A stretch of 64,000 nt of DNA from Corynebacterium suranareeae (GCF_002355155.1 NZ_AP017369.1:930001-994000), one strand, 5' to 3'. Numbered from the stretch's first letter, positions 18,978 to 29,466 are shown. Numbers and translations: made by a program. Notes: generated from the letters alone by a model not told the origin.

Positions 18978-21515
18978 GTGTTTGGATTGTCCAAGGTGCT
19001 CCGCGTCGGTGAAGGCCGTGCCGTGAAGCGACTTCACAAGATCGCTGACCAGGTCATCGCGCTGGAAGAACAGTACGCCAACCTGACCGATGAGGAGCTC
19101 AAGGCAAAAACAGCCGAGTTCAAAACCCGCATCGCTGACGGTGCAAGCCTCGACGAAATTTTCCTCGACGCATTTGCCACCGCACGTGAAGCATCTTGGC
19201 GCGTACTTGGCCAAAAGCACTACCACGTACAAATCATGGGTGGTGCAGCATTGCACTTCGGCAACGTCGCAGAAATGCGCACCGGTGAAGGTAAAACCCT
19301 CACCTGTGTGCTTCCCGCATACTTAAACGCCCTAGAAGGAAAAGGCGTTCACGTTGTCACCGTCAACGACTACCTGGCAAAGCGCGACGCCGAAATGATG
19401 GGACGTGTCCACCGCTACCTAGGCCTTGAAGTCGGAGTTATTCTCTCCGAAATGCGCCCAGATGAGCGCCGCGAAGCCTACGCAGCCGACATCACCTACG
19501 GCACCAACAACGAACTTGGCTTCGATTACCTGCGCGATAACATGGCTCGTTCCCTAAACGATCTAGTTCAGCGCGGACACAACTACGCCATCGTCGATGA
19601 GGTTGACTCCATCCTGATTGACGAAGCCCGCACCCCACTGATCATTTCCGGTCCCGTAGATGGCACATCGCAGTTCTACAACGTCTTCGCACAGATCGTC
19701 CCACGCATGACCAAAGACGTTCACTACGAAGTCGACGAACGCAAAAAAACCGTCGGTGTTAAAGAAGAAGGCGTGGAATACGTCGAAGACCAACTGGGCA
19801 TCGACAACCTCTACGCACCAGAGCACTCACAGCTAGTTAGCTACCTCAACAACGCGATCAAAGCCCAAGAGCTCTTCACCCGCGACAAGGACTACATTGT
19901 CCGCAACGGTGAAGTGATGATCGTTGACGGCTTCACCGGTCGTGTCCTTGCAGGCCGACGCTACAACGAAGGCATGCACCAAGCGATCGAAGCCAAAGAG
20001 CGCGTAGAGATTAAAAACGAGAACCAAACCCTGGCGACCGTTACCCTCCAGAACTACTTCCGCCTCTACACCAAGCTTGCCGGCATGACCGGTACCGCAG
20101 AGACCGAAGCAGCAGAACTTCACCAGATCTACAAACTCGACGTCATCGCGATCCCCACCAACCGACCAAACCAGCGCGAAGATCTCACCGACTTGGTCTA
20201 CAAAACCCAAGAGGCAAAATTCGCCGCAGTAGTCGACGACATCGCAGAACGCACCGCCAAGGGCCAACCAGTCCTCGTAGGTACCGTCTCCGTTGAACGA
20301 TCCGAATACCTTTCACAGCTGCTGACCAAACGAGGCATCAAACACAATGTCCTCAACGCAAAGCACCACGAACAAGAAGCTCAGATCGTCGCCCAAGCAG
20401 GCCTTCCAGGAGCAGTCACAGTAGCCACCAACATGGCCGGACGTGGAACCGACATCGTGCTCGGCGGCAACCCAGAAATCCTCCTCGACATCAAACTCCG
20501 CGAACGCGGACTTGACCCCTTCGAAGACGAAGAAAGCTACCAGGAAGCCTGGGACGCTGAACTTCCAGCCATGAAACAACGATGCGAAGAACGCGGCGAC
20601 AAAGTCCGTGAAGCAGGCGGCCTCTACGTTCTTGGCACCGAACGCCACGAATCCCGACGCATCGACAACCAGCTCCGTGGACGATCCGCGCGTCAAGGCG
20701 ACCCAGGATCCACCCGCTTCTACCTCTCCATGCGCGACGACCTCATGGTTCGCTTCGTCGGACCAACCATGGAAAACATGATGAATAGGCTCAACGTCCC
20801 AGACGATGTGCCGATCGAATCCAAGACCGTCACCAACTCCATCAAGGGTGCCCAAGCACAGGTGGAAAACCAAAACTTTGAGATGCGTAAAAACGTTTTG
20901 AAGTACGACGAAGTCATGAACGAACAGCGCAAAGTTATCTACAGCGAACGCCGCGAAATTCTAGAATCTGCAGATATCTCCCGCTACATCCAAAACATGA
21001 TCGAAGAAACCATCAGCGCATACGTCGACGGCGCCACCGCCAACGGCTACGTCGAAGACTGGGACCTCGACAAACTATGGAACGCACTCGAAGCCCTCTA
21101 CGACCCATCCATTAACTGGACCGATCTCGTCGAAGGCAGCGAATACGGCAAACCAGGCGAACTCTCCGCCGAGGACCTACGCACCGCGCTTATCACCGAT
21201 GCGCAAAACGAATACGCCAAACTCGAAGAAGCCGTAACCGCGATCGGTGGCGAAGCACAGATCCGCAACATCGAACGCATGGTGCTCATGCCAGTCATCG
21301 ACACCAAATGGCGCGAACACCTCTACGAAATGGACTACCTCAAAGAAGGCATCGGCCTACGCGCAATGGCACAGCGCGACCCTTTGGTCGAATACCAAAA
21401 AGAAGGCGGCGACATGTTCAACGGCATGAAAGACGGAATCAAAGAAGAAACCGTCCGCCAGCTTTTCCTCCTCCGCAAACAGTTCATCAAACAAGACGCG
21501 GAAGTCGCTGACTAA
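18978..21515 (+). CDS. secA: preprotein translocase ATPase SecA (SecA1)
   Basis: 845 residues, GTG start. It drives Sec-dependent export through SecYEG. The DEAD motor has Walker A GEGKT (103-107) and DEVD (207-210), the preprotein-binding insert follows, and motif VI lies in the [10 protein letters not shown] segment. The C-terminal zinc-binding SEC-C tail is absent; the protein ends in an acidic AEVAD. The coding sequence is strongly codon-biased toward preferred C-ending codons and carries none of the dispersed 11-mers. Its TAA overlaps the stop of the convergent gene. Confidence 0.97.
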   Translation: MFGLSKVLRVGEGRAVKRLHKIADQVIALEEQYANLTDEELKAKTAEFKTRIADGASLDEIFLDAFATAREASWRVLGQKHYHVQIMGGAALHFGNVAEMRTGEGKTLTCVLPAYLNALEGKGVHVVTVNDYLAKRDAEMMGRVHRYLGLEVGVILSEMRPDERREAYAADITYGTNNELGFDYLRDNMARSLNDLVQRGHNYAIVDEVDSILIDEARTPLIISGPVDGTSQFYNVFAQIVPRMTKDVHYEVDERKKTVGVKEEGVEYVEDQLGIDNLYAPEHSQLVSYLNNAIKAQELFTRDKDYIVRNGEVMIVDGFTGRVLAGRRYNEGMHQAIEAKERVEIKNENQTLATVTLQNYFRLYTKLAGMTGTAETEAAELHQIYKLDVIAIPTNRPNQREDLTDLVYKTQEAKFAAVVDDIAERTAKGQPVLVGTVSVERSEYLSQLLTKRGIKHNVLNAKHHEQEAQIVAQAGLPGAVTVATNMAGRGTDIVLGGNPEILLDIKLRERGLDPFEDEESYQEAWDAELPAMKQRCEERGDKVREAGGLYVLGTERHESRRIDNQLRGRSARQGDPGSTRFYLSMRDDLMVRFVGPTMENMMNRLNVPDDVPIESKTVTNSIKGAQAQVENQNFEMRKNVLKYDEVMNEQRKVIYSERREILESADISRYIQNMIEETISAYVDGATANGYVEDWDLDKLWNALEALYDPSINWTDLVEGSEYGKPGELSAEDLRTALITDAQNEYAKLEEAVTAIGGEAQIRNIERMVLMPVIDTKWREHLYEMDYLKEGIGLRAMAQRDPLVEYQKEGGDMFNGMKDGIKEETVRQLFLLRKQFIKQDAEVAD

Positions 21516-21895
21516 CTCAGCACCCTGAAATTCAGCATCCGCCACATGCCGCCCGATTCAACCAATCGGGCGGCATACGCCGTTCTTCGTGCACCCACAG
21601 AAATACTTCCACACACCTCTGCAGAACTTTCCCCGAGTTGGACATGACAAGACAACAGATCCGCCGACTCAGTAAACCCCTGCCGGCGGCGAGCGGAAAC
21701 GTGGGCGCGGACGGGGGCGTCGAAAAGCTTTGGTGTTAAATGCGTAATCGGCCGCAGGCCGAACGCAGAATCCAATGCGACCCGAACCAACACTGACACC
21801 TCGCGCGGCACCTCATTGCGGGTGTGAATTGCCTGAGGCGACGGATCCGGGACAAGATATAACAAATGCGCAAAACCAGGAATAGGAACAAGCAC
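21512..21895 (-). CDS. Rv3235-family protein (DUF6459-like)
   Basis: 127 residues. The core (about 30-75) reads as a helix rich in V/L/R with LRPITHL and a following [10 protein letters not shown]. This resembles the small actinobacterial Rv3235 family, whose gene also lies close to secA1 in mycobacteria. The family match is from memory. The 3' end overlaps secA by 4 nt (shared CTAA), and a 13-bp hairpin lies inside its last codons. Function unknown. Confidence 0.6.
   Translation of the reverse strand: MLVPIPGFAHLLYLVPDPSPQAIHTRNEVPREVSVLVRVALDSAFGLRPITHLTPKLFDAPVRAHVSARRRQGFTESADLLSCHVQLGESSAEVCGSISVGARRTAYAARLVESGGMWRMLNFRVLS
21546..21576. terminator. strong hairpin downstream of secA
   Basis: Perfect 13-bp stem ATGCCGCCCGATT (21546-21558) and complement (21564-21576) with a 5-nt loop. 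There is no clear T-tract. It lies inside the convergent small gene, yet probably protects or ends the secA transcript. Confidence 0.55.
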
Positions 21896-22011
21896 AACAA
21901 AACTCCTTGAGAGAAAAACTCAAGGCAAAAAACACACCACCCCGATCTGTGGGACAATCAAATCACAGACTACGACTATTATGTCACGAAGAAACCAAAG
22001 AAAGGCACAAA

Positions 22012-22422
22012 ATGCGCGGATTAATTGTTGACTACGCCGGAGTTCTAGACGGAACTGACGAAGACCAGCGTCGCTGGCGTAACCTACTTGCAGCAGCGAA
22101 GAAAAACGGAGTCGGAACTGCCGTCCTGAGCAACGATCCAGGCGGAATCGGCGCAGCGGCGATCCGTGACCTCGAAACCAACGGGGTAGTGGATAAGGTG
22201 CTGCTGTCGGGAGAAATTGGCGTCGAAAAGCCTGAAGAAGCCGCTTTCCAGGCCGCCGCAGACGCCATCGACCTGCCCATGCGCGACTGCGTGCTTGTCG
22301 ACGATTCCATCCTCAACGTCCGCGGCGCCGTCGAGGCCGGACTAGTCGGCGTCTACTACCAACAATTCGACCGCGCAGTCGTCGAAATCGTCGGACTCTT
22401 CGGCCTCGAAGGAGAATTCTAA
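22012..22422 (+). CDS. HAD-superfamily hydrolase-like protein
   Basis: 136 residues from ATG 22012 with an AAAGAAAGG ribosome site. HAD motif I is VDYAGVL: the nucleophile aspartate is present but the usual second aspartate (DxD) is alanine. Motif II is TAVLSND, the lysine lies in GVEKPE, and motif IV is CVLVDDS. The loss of the second Asp weakens a prediction of phosphatase activity. It is followed two bases later by the DUF6912 gene. A convergent pair of the dispersed motif (22221+, 22293-) lies in it. Confidence 0.8.
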   Translation: MRGLIVDYAGVLDGTDEDQRRWRNLLAAAKKNGVGTAVLSNDPGGIGAAAIRDLETNGVVDKVLLSGEIGVEKPEEAAFQAAADAIDLPMRDCVLVDDSILNVRGAVEAGLVGVYYQQFDRAVVEIVGLFGLEGEF

Positions 22423-22424
22423 TC

Positions 22425-22931
22425 TTGCGCGTCTACATCCCAGCAACGTTCTCCACACTCCGCGGACTCAACGAATCACACGTCATCACCGCACGCTCCG
22501 GATACGGCTTCGCAGTCACCCCAGCACTCCTTGACTTCTACACCGACGGCGACGAAGAAGAAATCGCACACGCAGCCTTCCAAGACGCCGCAGAAGCCTC
22601 CATCCGACTACTAGCAATCGGCGATGAAGAAACATTCCCATACCGCAGAGTCGTCGTCTCAGTAGACGTCAACGACGCTAACGTGACCTACCAACCCGAA
22701 AACGGCGAATCCGTAGTCAAACTCAACCCCGCGCACATCAACCTCGTTGACGTCGCAGCCATCCACATCGACGTCGAAGCCTCCGAAGCCGACACCAAAA
22801 AAGCCATCGAAGTCATCGACGAATCCGACCTCGGCGACGAAGACGCCGAACTCACCGTCGGAGACGCCCAAGACAACTTCATGGCCTGGTACGACCCAGA
22901 AGAGCTCCCGTTCCTAGTCGAACTCCTCTAA
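22425..22931 (+). CDS. DUF6912-like conserved actinobacterial protein
   Basis: 168 residues, TTG start, in an operon with the preceding HAD gene. It is acidic, with an N-terminal RVYIPATFSTL strand characteristic of the Rv3231c-type family. No catalytic motif is visible. It ends one base before the convergent rsgA stop. Function unknown. Confidence 0.75.
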   Translation: MRVYIPATFSTLRGLNESHVITARSGYGFAVTPALLDFYTDGDEEEIAHAAFQDAAEASIRLLAIGDEETFPYRRVVVSVDVNDANVTYQPENGESVVKLNPAHINLVDVAAIHIDVEASEADTKKAIEVIDESDLGDEDAELTVGDAQDNFMAWYDPEELPFLVELL

Positions 22932-22932
22932 C

Positions 22933-23922
22933 TCACATATCCCACGCGTCGTTGCTCCTCAACGCAACGAGCAACGCACGCACCGCCTCAACACGGCGCG
23001 CACTCGCACCCTCCAGCCGATCCAACGCACAACCCGGATCCGCCGGAGGCCCCAAATGCGAACACCCACGAGGACAATCCTCCGCAGCCAACGCCAAATC
23101 ATCAAACACGCCAACCACCGTGTCCGCATCAACATGCGCTAAACCAAACGAACGAATACCCGGCGTATCGATAATCCACCCATTATCGATGGCGAGAGCA
23201 ACCGACTGAGTCGACGTATGCCGACCCTTACCAACCCCAGAGACCACACCAGTCTCACGATCGGCATCCGGCACCAAACGATTCACCAACGTCGACTTAC
23301 CCACACCAGAATGCCCAATCAGCGCCGTAATATGACCCTCCACGACCTCCAAAACAGGCTCCAAAGGATCATCCACACCACACACAACAACCGGAACTTC
23401 CAACGCCTCAAACTCCGCAGCAAACTCAGAAGGATCCGCCAAATCCGACTTCGTCAAACACAAAACCGGCTGCAAATTCCCCACAAAAGCAGCAATCAGA
23501 GCACGCTCCACAAAACCCGCCCGAGGCGGCGGATCGGCGACAGCTGAAACAATCAACAACTGATCAGCATTCGCCACCACAATCCGCTCAAATGGATCTG
23601 TGTCATCCGCAGTTCGACGCAACACACTCGTGCGCTCCTCCAAGCGGACAATACGCGCTAAAGATCCTGGACGGCCCGACGTATCGCCGACGACTCCGAC
23701 ACGGTCACCCACCTCAATTGCGGTACGGCCCAATTCGCGAGCACGCATCGTCACAATGGCATCTTTACGACCATCGAGAACAACACCCCAACGCCCGCGA
23801 TCCTTAGTCACAACCATGCCTACTAGAGCATTCTCGTGTGAAGGTCGATCTTTCGTACGAGGCCGCGTACCTTTACCTGGGCGAACACGAACATCGGATT
23901 CGTCATAGCTGCGTCTAGCCAA
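22933..23922 (-). CDS. rsgA: ribosome small-subunit biogenesis GTPase RsgA
   Basis: About 329 residues. RsgA helps late 30S maturation. An N-terminal OB fold precedes a circularly permuted GTPase: G4 LTKSDL comes before P-loop GHSGVGKST and G3 DTPG. A C-terminal zinc-binding CPRGC...H...C module follows. TTG 23922 is preferred as start because GGGAGGAG lies just upstream and the conserved YDESDVR begins soon after; an ATG at 23946 is the alternative. Either start overlaps the end of aroA, so the two are coupled. Confidence 0.92.
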   Translation of the reverse strand: MARRSYDESDVRVRPGKGTRPRTKDRPSHENALVGMVVTKDRGRWGVVLDGRKDAIVTMRARELGRTAIEVGDRVGVVGDTSGRPGSLARIVRLEERTSVLRRTADDTDPFERIVVANADQLLIVSAVADPPPRAGFVERALIAAFVGNLQPVLCLTKSDLADPSEFAAEFEALEVPVVVCGVDDPLEPVLEVVEGHITALIGHSGVGKSTLVNRLVPDADRETGVVSGVGKGRHTSTQSVALAIDNGWIIDTPGIRSFGLAHVDADTVVGVFDDLALAAEDCPRGCSHLGPPADPGCALDRLEGASARRVEAVRALLVALRSNDAWDM

Positions 23923-25207
23923 CCATCTCCTCCCAAACACTCTCAAAACCAGGGAACGTCTTCGAAGTAGTTTGAATGTCTTCTACCTGGACCCCATCAA
24001 CAGCAAGACCAATAATTGCGCCGGCAGTAGCCATTCGATGATCCGCGTAAGAATGCCATACACCACCATGGAGCGTGGCAGGCTCAATCAGAAGACCATC
24101 AGCAAGCTCGGTGCACTTTCCGCCAAGCTTATTGATCTCTGCAGTGAGTGCAGCCAAACGATCAGTCTCATGCCCCCGCAAGTGCGCAATACCCGTTAAC
24201 CGAGACTCAGAAGACGCCAATGCAGCAAGTGCAGCGACAGTGGGTGTGAGCTCGCCGATATCAGACATATCGATCTCAATCCCCTTAAGCGTCGCTGGGC
24301 CCGTCACTGACAAATCATAGCTATCACCACGAGCAATCAACTCAACTTCGCAGCCCATACGCTCGAGGATGGTGCGAATCGCGTCACCTGGCTGAGTAGT
24401 CTTAATCGGCCAGTGGTTGATCCTAACGGTACCGCGAGTAACGGCGGCAGCAGCTAGGAATGGGGTCGCATTTGAAAGATCTGGTTCGATGCGCCACGTC
24501 CGCCCCAGGATTTCTCCTGGATGAACAACCCATTGGTTCTCAGATACTTCGATTTCAATGCCGGCACTGCGGAGCATGTCAATAGTCATTTCGATATGCG
24601 GCATGCTCGGAAGCCGACCTCCTACGTGCTTAACAGTCACACCGTTTTTAAAGCGTGGTGCTGAAAGTAAAAGACCGGAAACAAACTGAGACGAACCCGA
24701 AGCATCGATTTCCACGACGCCACCCTCGGGAGTCTCACCAGCATTAACCGTAAAAGGCAAGCTGTTGTTATCCACATCTACCCCCAGTGAGCGCAGTGCG
24801 TCCAGGATGCTTGTCATGGGACGAACACGGGCTTGAGGGTCACCATCGAAATGAACAGGGCCGTCAGCAAAGGCTGCAACAGGAGGCAGGAATCGCATCA
24901 CTGTTCCTGCAAGGCCACATTCCACGGAACCAGCAGACAGTTGTCCCGGCTCAACATGGTAACGATCGACAGCTTCTTCAGTAATGGAGATTCCGAGGCT
25001 TCGCAGACCTTCGGTCATGAGGTCCGTATCACGACTGCGCAAAACATCAATGATTGTCGATGGAGTCGATGCAAGTGCAGCCAGGATCAGGGCACGGTTA
25101 GTGATTGACTTGGAACCGGGGATAGCCAGGTCCGAGACTATGGGGCCGCGAGCGCGCGGAGCATCCCAAATGGGCAAAGATGTAGACGAATCAGACACAA
25201 AGACCAT
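23915..25207 (-). CDS. aroA: 3-phosphoshikimate 1-carboxyvinyltransferase (EPSP synthase)
   Basis: 430 residues from ATG 25207. It joins shikimate-3-phosphate and phosphoenolpyruvate in the aromatic amino acid pathway. Substrate-binding motifs [35 protein letters not shown] with the catalytic acid, LRGHETDRL and DHRMATAGA are in place. No Shine-Dalgarno is visible before the start. It lies only 10 bp from the divergent SRAP gene start, so a leaderless transcript is likely. Confidence 0.93.
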   Translation of the reverse strand: MVFVSDSSTSLPIWDAPRARGPIVSDLAIPGSKSITNRALILAALASTPSTIIDVLRSRDTDLMTEGLRSLGISITEEAVDRYHVEPGQLSAGSVECGLAGTVMRFLPPVAAFADGPVHFDGDPQARVRPMTSILDALRSLGVDVDNNSLPFTVNAGETPEGGVVEIDASGSSQFVSGLLLSAPRFKNGVTVKHVGGRLPSMPHIEMTIDMLRSAGIEIEVSENQWVVHPGEILGRTWRIEPDLSNATPFLAAAAVTRGTVRINHWPIKTTQPGDAIRTILERMGCEVELIARGDSYDLSVTGPATLKGIEIDMSDIGELTPTVAALAALASSESRLTGIAHLRGHETDRLAALTAEINKLGGKCTELADGLLIEPATLHGGVWHSYADHRMATAGAIIGLAVDGVQVEDIQTTSKTFPGFESVWEEMVG

Positions 25208-25217
25208 AATAGATGTT

Positions 25218-25859
25218 ATGTGTGGAAGATTCGTTTTGTTCACCACCGGTGATTCTCTTATTGAAGCGGCTGAAGCTGTGGTCGGAAGATCCGTTGTCGC
25301 ACCGCAAGGGACGCCGGGTCCACGTTACAATCTTGCGCCGACTCAGATAATCCCGATCGTTCGCCCCGGAGACGAGATGATCTTGGAACCAGCCCGGTGG
25401 GGATTGTTTCCACATTGGAAGAAGGATGATTCAGGACCTCCACTTTTTAATGCTCGCGGTGAAACAGTGGCGGAGAAGCCGTCGTTTCGTGATGCGTTTA
25501 AACAGCAGCGGTGCCTAATTCCTATGGATGGCTATTACGAATGGCACGATAAGAAACCTCATTTCGTTTCACTTGGTGATGAAATTATGTGGGCTGCAGG
25601 GTTGTGGTCAACAGGGTTGAATCAGGTTTCGGCAACGATGGTGACTACTGAATCTGTCGAACCAATTGCTTGGCTGCATAATCGGTTGCCTCGGTTTTTA
25701 GAGCACGATGAAATTGACGCGTGGTTGTTTGGCTCTGTTGAGGAGGCTTCGGGATTGTTGCATCCGGTTTCTCAAGAGTGGGTGAAGCACTTGAGTATTC
25801 GAGAGGTGTCTTCAGAGGTAGGTAATGTTCGTAATGACCACGAAGGGTTGCTGGCTTAA
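25218..25859 (+). CDS. SRAP-domain protein (HMCES/YedK family)
   Basis: 213 residues starting exactly at MCGRF. Removal of Met exposes the catalytic cysteine, which in this family forms a covalent thiazolidine crosslink with abasic sites in single-stranded DNA. Other family residues are seen: [28 protein letters not shown] and the [10 protein letters not shown] segment. The ATG has no ribosome site; the TAATAG just before it suggests a leaderless mRNA. The gene is the counterpart of Rv3226c beside aroA. It ends in a 4-nt double stop with the convergent HNH gene. Confidence 0.9.
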   Translation: MCGRFVLFTTGDSLIEAAEAVVGRSVVAPQGTPGPRYNLAPTQIIPIVRPGDEMILEPARWGLFPHWKKDDSGPPLFNARGETVAEKPSFRDAFKQQRCLIPMDGYYEWHDKKPHFVSLGDEIMWAAGLWSTGLNQVSATMVTTESVEPIAWLHNRLPRFLEHDEIDAWLFGSVEEASGLLHPVSQEWVKHLSIREVSSEVGNVRNDHEGLLA

Positions 25860-26968
25860 GCTGCGATTTTGCGCTCCATGTAATCGCCGAATTTTGTGCC
25901 CCACGTTTTATTTGATCTTGACAAGGGGCCATCAGGAATAGATACAACCGGAATGCCGTCGATGAGGAATAGGACGGTGCCATCGGGGAGTGGATAGCAC
26001 TTTAGCCGCTCTTCTGTTTTTTGGATGTGGTGGAATACGCACAAGGGGTGAATATTCCATGGAGTTGTCGGTCCACCTTTACCCCAAGGGATAATGTGGT
26101 CAAGTTGGCAGTTTTCAACCGCTACACAACAACCTGGGACGCTACATGTTCTGTGTAGCCCCTTAATGTAGATGCGCATCTCCTTGGTCGGAGCGTAGGC
26201 GTCAGTGTAGGCAAAGTGTGCAGCATCCATATCGTGGCCAGAGGTGGTGCGAGTCTTCCAGAATTCTGACTGCTCCTTGGAAAGCCACACGCCGCCCTCT
26301 AGATATTCGGGTTTGTCCTTGGAGCCGTAAGTATTCAAAACCACCTTGGTTGGCAGTCCGCGGATGATTTTGAGCAAGGAGGTGCCGGGTGTGCACTTTT
26401 TATCTTTTGACATTTGTTCAAGGGCAGCTTTAATCTCGACCCCTTCGGCTGCTGTGGAATCAATGGTGATGCTGACTCCACCTTTTTTATTTCTGCGGTA
26501 GCGGATCGTTCCTTCCTCGGACGCTGAGGCTGCGCTGTCATCCGGGCAGTGCTGGGCTATGAATTTCCGCATCATCGCAGCGATGGAGCTTGCCTGAGGC
26601 AAGCACTGAGCCTCCGCTCGGGGTGTCAGGTAATCGACGAGGTAGGCGTCGAAAAGCTCTCTTTTTTCGATGGGCACTTTGCCGCCAGCCTTAGTGATAG
26701 CGTTTATGCGCGCCATGTCGAGATGTCCGAGCTTTTCGACGAGTCTGTGAAAGTTCGGTAAGCAGGGCAGGAAACAGACACTAAACAGGCAAGCGGCTAT
26801 TAGTTTGCGAGGAAGGCCTGTTCGGGTGCATATTTTGTTGATTGATGTGGCTAAATCAGCATCATCGTCGGGTCGCATACGGTGCCAAAAGGCTAGGTCA
26901 CGCCGATTAGTTTCAACAATTTCAGCGCTGATTGGATCGTTCGGGTTGTTAACAGTGAAGTAGAACAT
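25856..26968 (-). CDS. DUF222/HNH-type endonuclease
   Basis: 370 residues with an AGGAGA ribosome site. The N-terminal two thirds are helical and DUF222-like. The C-terminal HNH nuclease has a CSVPGC knuckle, LDHIIPW catalytic strand, N in PWNIHPLC and a closing HH. Families like this are multicopy in actinobacteria and often lie next to mobile DNA, though no mobility partner is seen here. It holds a convergent pair of the dispersed motif (26647+, 26731-). Confidence 0.85.
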   Translation of the reverse strand: MFYFTVNNPNDPISAEIVETNRRDLAFWHRMRPDDDADLATSINKICTRTGLPRKLIAACLFSVCFLPCLPNFHRLVEKLGHLDMARINAITKAGGKVPIEKRELFDAYLVDYLTPRAEAQCLPQASSIAAMMRKFIAQHCPDDSAASASEEGTIRYRRNKKGGVSITIDSTAAEGVEIKAALEQMSKDKKCTPGTSLLKIIRGLPTKVVLNTYGSKDKPEYLEGGVWLSKEQSEFWKTRTTSGHDMDAAHFAYTDAYAPTKEMRIYIKGLHRTCSVPGCCVAVENCQLDHIIPWGKGGPTTPWNIHPLCVFHHIQKTEERLKCYPLPDGTVLFLIDGIPVVSIPDGPLSRSNKTWGTKFGDYMERKIAA

Positions 26969-27135
26969 TGTTTCTCCTAAAAATTGAAGTGGTACATATG
27001 TTCTAAACTATGAGGTGGACACGCGGGGGTAGCGTAAGGTTTAAATAACAGCTCAAGCGGATTTATAGCTACCCCCGAAAGGTCAGGTTTGCATCCGAAG
27101 TAGAATAGTCAACACGCATTTTCGAAAGGGGCCAC

Positions 27136-27756
27136 ATGGCTGAAAACCGAACCGGCACAGTCGATGGAGACGCGTTGGCTGCCCGCTTTGAAGAGGAGGC
27201 ACTGCCACTCCTTGACCAGCTTTATGGCGGTGCTTTGCGCATGACCAGAAATCCCGCAGATGCGGAAGATCTGGTGCAAGACACCTACATCAAGGCATAT
27301 CAAGCGTTCGCAAGCTTCAAGCCTGGCACTAACCTGAAGGCTTGGCTCTATCGGATCATGACGAACACGTACATCAACATGTACCGAAAAAAGCAGCGGC
27401 AACCATCGCAAACCTCAGCTGATGAGATCACGGATTACCAGCTCGTTGAGTCGCAGTCGCACACCTCAACCGGGTTGGAATCCGCGGAAGTGGAGGCATT
27501 GAAAAACCTTCCAGATGGGCAAATCGGTGAGGCAATGAACCAACTCAGCCCGGAATACCGAATGGTGGTTTATTATGCCGATGTAGAAGATCTCGCATAC
27601 AAAGAAATCGCCGAGATCATGGATGTTCCACTCGGAACTGTAATGTCACGACTCCATCGTGGAAGAAAACAGCTTCGAGGAATGTTAAAGGAAGTAGCGA
27701 AGGAACAAGGCATTGGTCTTGAACATCCCGACATGAAGAAAAATTCGGAGGCATAA
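27136..27756 (+). CDS. sigH: ECF sigma factor SigH
   Basis: 206 residues, GAAAGGGG ribosome site. Region 2 contains [15 protein letters not shown] (about 36-50), and region 4 has [26 protein letters not shown] for -35 recognition. SigH directs the heat and thiol-oxidative stress response and is held by RshA, encoded next. Synteny with mycobacterial sigH-rshA-whiB1 is clear. The 167-bp upstream gap after the divergent HNH gene holds its promoters. Confidence 0.95.
   Translation: MAENRTGTVDGDALAARFEEEALPLLDQLYGGALRMTRNPADAEDLVQDTYIKAYQAFASFKPGTNLKAWLYRIMTNTYINMYRKKQRQPSQTSADEITDYQLVESQSHTSTGLESAEVEALKNLPDGQIGEAMNQLSPEYRMVVYYADVEDLAYKEIAEIMDVPLGTVMSRLHRGRKQLRGMLKEVAKEQGIGLEHPDMKKNSEA
27661..27688 (+). 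promoter_or_regulatory. candidate SigH-dependent promoter for rshA
   Basis: GGAAGA (27661-27666), 16-nt spacer, TGTTAA (27683-27688). It lies inside sigH about 70 nt before rshA. This fits the SigH consensus (GGAA, then (T/C)GTT) and the reported autoregulatory loop in C. glutamicum. Confidence 0.45.
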
Positions 27757-27758
27757 CG

Positions 27759-28028
27759 ATGACGAATCTCAACCGCAGCGACTCGAAAGGCGATTGTGGC
27801 TGCCCTGAATTCTTCGAGGAAATGCATCAGCTACTCGACGATCAACTAAGCGAAGCCGCCTGTGAACGCCTCAGAATCCACGCCGCAGGATGTCCCAAAT
27901 GCCTACAGCTCCTAGAAGCCGAATCGGAATTTCGGAATCTGCTACGCAAATGCTGCTGCGAATCTGCACCCGTAGAACTTCGCCAGCGTATTTCGTACCG
28001 AATACGAGTTGAATACCATCAGGAATAG
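27759..28028 (+). CDS. rshA: anti-sigma factor RshA (ZAS family)
   Basis: 89 residues with a GGAGG ribosome site, two bases after sigH. The zinc-binding redox switch HxxxCxxC is H41-AAG-C45-PK-C48, as in RsrA/RshA; an extra CGC and CCC group provides further thiols. Oxidation releases SigH. Confidence 0.92.
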   Translation: MTNLNRSDSKGDCGCPEFFEEMHQLLDDQLSEAACERLRIHAAGCPKCLQLLEAESEFRNLLRKCCCESAPVELRQRISYRIRVEYHQE

Positions 28029-28032
28029 AAAA

Positions 28033-28064
28033 ACCGCCAGGAAGAAAATTTTCTTCCTGGCGGT
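28033..28064. terminator. bidirectional terminator between rshA and the bL37 gene
   Basis: A 32-bp perfect palindrome (arm ACCGCCAGGAAGAAAA) starting 5 bp after rshA and ending before the bL37 stop. CTCTTTTT follows on the plus side and a T-run on the minus side. Confidence 0.9.
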
Positions 28065-28073
28065 CAACTCTTT

Positions 28074-28148
28074 TTAAGAGTTAGGGCGACGTCCGTGGTT
28101 CGCGCCCTTCTTGCGACGATCCTTACGCTTGCGTCCTCGCTTGCTCAT
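28074..28148 (-). CDS. 50S ribosomal protein bL37
   Basis: A 24-residue very basic protein beginning MSKRGRKRKDRR and ending ANHGRRPNS, behind a perfect AAGGAGG ribosome site. It matches the tiny actinobacterial large-subunit protein bL37 described in mycobacterial ribosome structures (from memory). It is easily missed because of its size. Its position between rshA and the WhiB gene is plausible for the family. Confidence 0.85.
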   Translation of the reverse strand: MSKRGRKRKDRRKKGANHGRRPNS

Positions 28149-28260
28149 GAGTCCTCCTTATAATCCAAATGTTGATCAACTGTAGATACTTTAGCGGGTG
28201 CTCATCAGCGGAACAAAGATGAGGTTACGCAGCGGTTAAAAATGTAGTTTTAAAAATTGC

Positions 28261-28521
28261 TTAAACAGCGATGCGTGCACGTCCGCGACCGCGGTTCTTG
28301 CGACGCTTGAGAGCACGACGCTCGTCTTCGCTCATGCCACCCCATACACCAGCGTCCTGACCAGTTTCCAGGGCCCATGCAAGGCACTGGGAGGTAACTG
28401 GGCAGCGGTTGCAGACCATCTTTGCAGATGCAATCTGTGCAAGAGCTGGTCCGGAGTTGCCGACTGGGAAGAACAGTTCGGGATCCTCTTCACGGCAGAT
28501 TGCCTCGTGGCGCCAATCCAT
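28261..28521 (-). CDS. whcE: WhiB-family regulator WhcE (WhiB1 type)
   Basis: 86 residues, AAGGAG ribosome site. Cluster cysteines are C9, C37, C40 and C46, with GVWGG at 58-62 and a strongly basic tail (RRKNRGRGR) for DNA contact. WhiB1-type proteins bind the primary sigma factor. In C. glutamicum WhcE acts in heat and oxidative stress, which fits its place beside sigH-rshA. Confidence 0.92.
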   Translation of the reverse strand: MDWRHEAICREEDPELFFPVGNSGPALAQIASAKMVCNRCPVTSQCLAWALETGQDAGVWGGMSEDERRALKRRKNRGRGRARIAV

Positions 28522-28577
28522 TTCGATAACTCCTTTTCGTTAAAGCTTGTTGTCACTGTTCGGGCGCGCAAAAAATG

Positions 28578-28595
28578 AGACCATTTAAGTGGTCT
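28578..28595. promoter_or_regulatory. inverted repeat in the whcE promoter region
   Basis: AGACCA-TTTAAG-TGGTCT, 57 bp before the whcE start. Confidence 0.45.
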
Positions 28596-28630
28596 GGAGA
28601 GTGGATTTCACAACCGCGATCGACAAATAG

Positions 28631-28647
28631 GGACGTTCTATACGTCC
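28631..28647. promoter_or_regulatory. second inverted repeat upstream of whcE
   Basis: GGACGT-TCTAT-ACGTCC. With the repeat at 28578-28595 it suggests two operators for the stress regulator. The following 28648-29043 is AT-rich with no supportable gene; it must hold the promoter of the membrane-protein gene at 29044. Confidence 0.45.
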
Positions 28648-29043
28648 TGTTATTTACCTTGGGTTCATCTTGCGCTGCACCGGTGTTAAGAACTAGTTTT
28701 TCTTGAGTTCTTTTTGGTACTTGAAAATAGTCTCATGTGCACCCGCTGTTGGCTAGACCTAGACCCCCTTTTGTGAGGTAATTCACATATTCAAGGTGAA
28801 AATTGACGGGCTTGAGGTGAAATCTTGTGGGGTGGAACACATTTCGTTGCCATTTGAGGCGTAATAAAAACCTAACTACCTGTAGTTTCTTGAAATCGGG
28901 TAGAAGATTACTTTCCTATCATGTGTCAAATCTCTCAAAAACTTTCGCCGGAAAGTATTGTCACCTGGCGCAATGGAAAAGTTCACCAATCTGTCATCTG
29001 CAATATTGCTTAAGTAGTCTTCCCAAAGTTAACAGCTAGAATC

Positions 29044-29466
29044 ATGCCCGTGACTTCTCCACACATGCCTGCATCAATTCGCTGGGGCGGTATCGTCGCC
29101 CTCATTCAATCCACCATTGGGCTCGTTTACGCCTTTTTCCTCATCTATAGGGAAGCTACGGGCGAAACGGATCCAAGCATCGTCTATGAGGCCGACGGTG
29201 CCAATACTTGGGTTGGGTATGGAACCGCAGCGTTTTTCATTATCGTTTTCGGAACCGTGATCGCTGGCGCCATCAACATGATGCGCGGGCATCGCTGGGG
29301 TCGAGGTGCCGTAGTCATGCTGAACATTATTTTGTTACCGGCGGCGTACTACATGTTTATTGAAGGTCGCCTTTCCTGGGCGATCATCACTGGCATCTCA
29401 GCGATTTTCGTTTTGGGCGCGCTGTTCAATAAGCGCGCGGTGCTCTGGGCGAACGAAGAGTTCTAA
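29044..29466 (+). CDS. four-helix integral membrane protein
   Basis: 140 residues with four predicted membrane helices (about 12-33, 56-79, 87-106, 110-128) and short loops. It is the positional counterpart of Rv3217c next to whiB1/sigH. No functional motif seen. It shares a 4-nt double stop (29463-29466) with the convergent gene. Confidence 0.75.
   Translation: MPVTSPHMPASIRWGGIVALIQSTIGLVYAFFLIYREATGETDPSIVYEADGANTWVGYGTAAFFIIVFGTVIAGAINMMRGHRWGRGAVVMLNIILLPAAYYMFIEGRLSWAIITGISAIFVLGALFNKRAVLWANEEF

Noticed and set aside
25856..26968. HNH endonuclease as part of a mobile element or defence island
   Set aside because: No recombinase, methylase or flanking repeats; neighbours are conserved housekeeping genes.
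28827..29039. 70-codon frame upstream of the membrane-protein gene
   Set aside because: AT-rich promoter-like region; composition is random, with no ribosome site.
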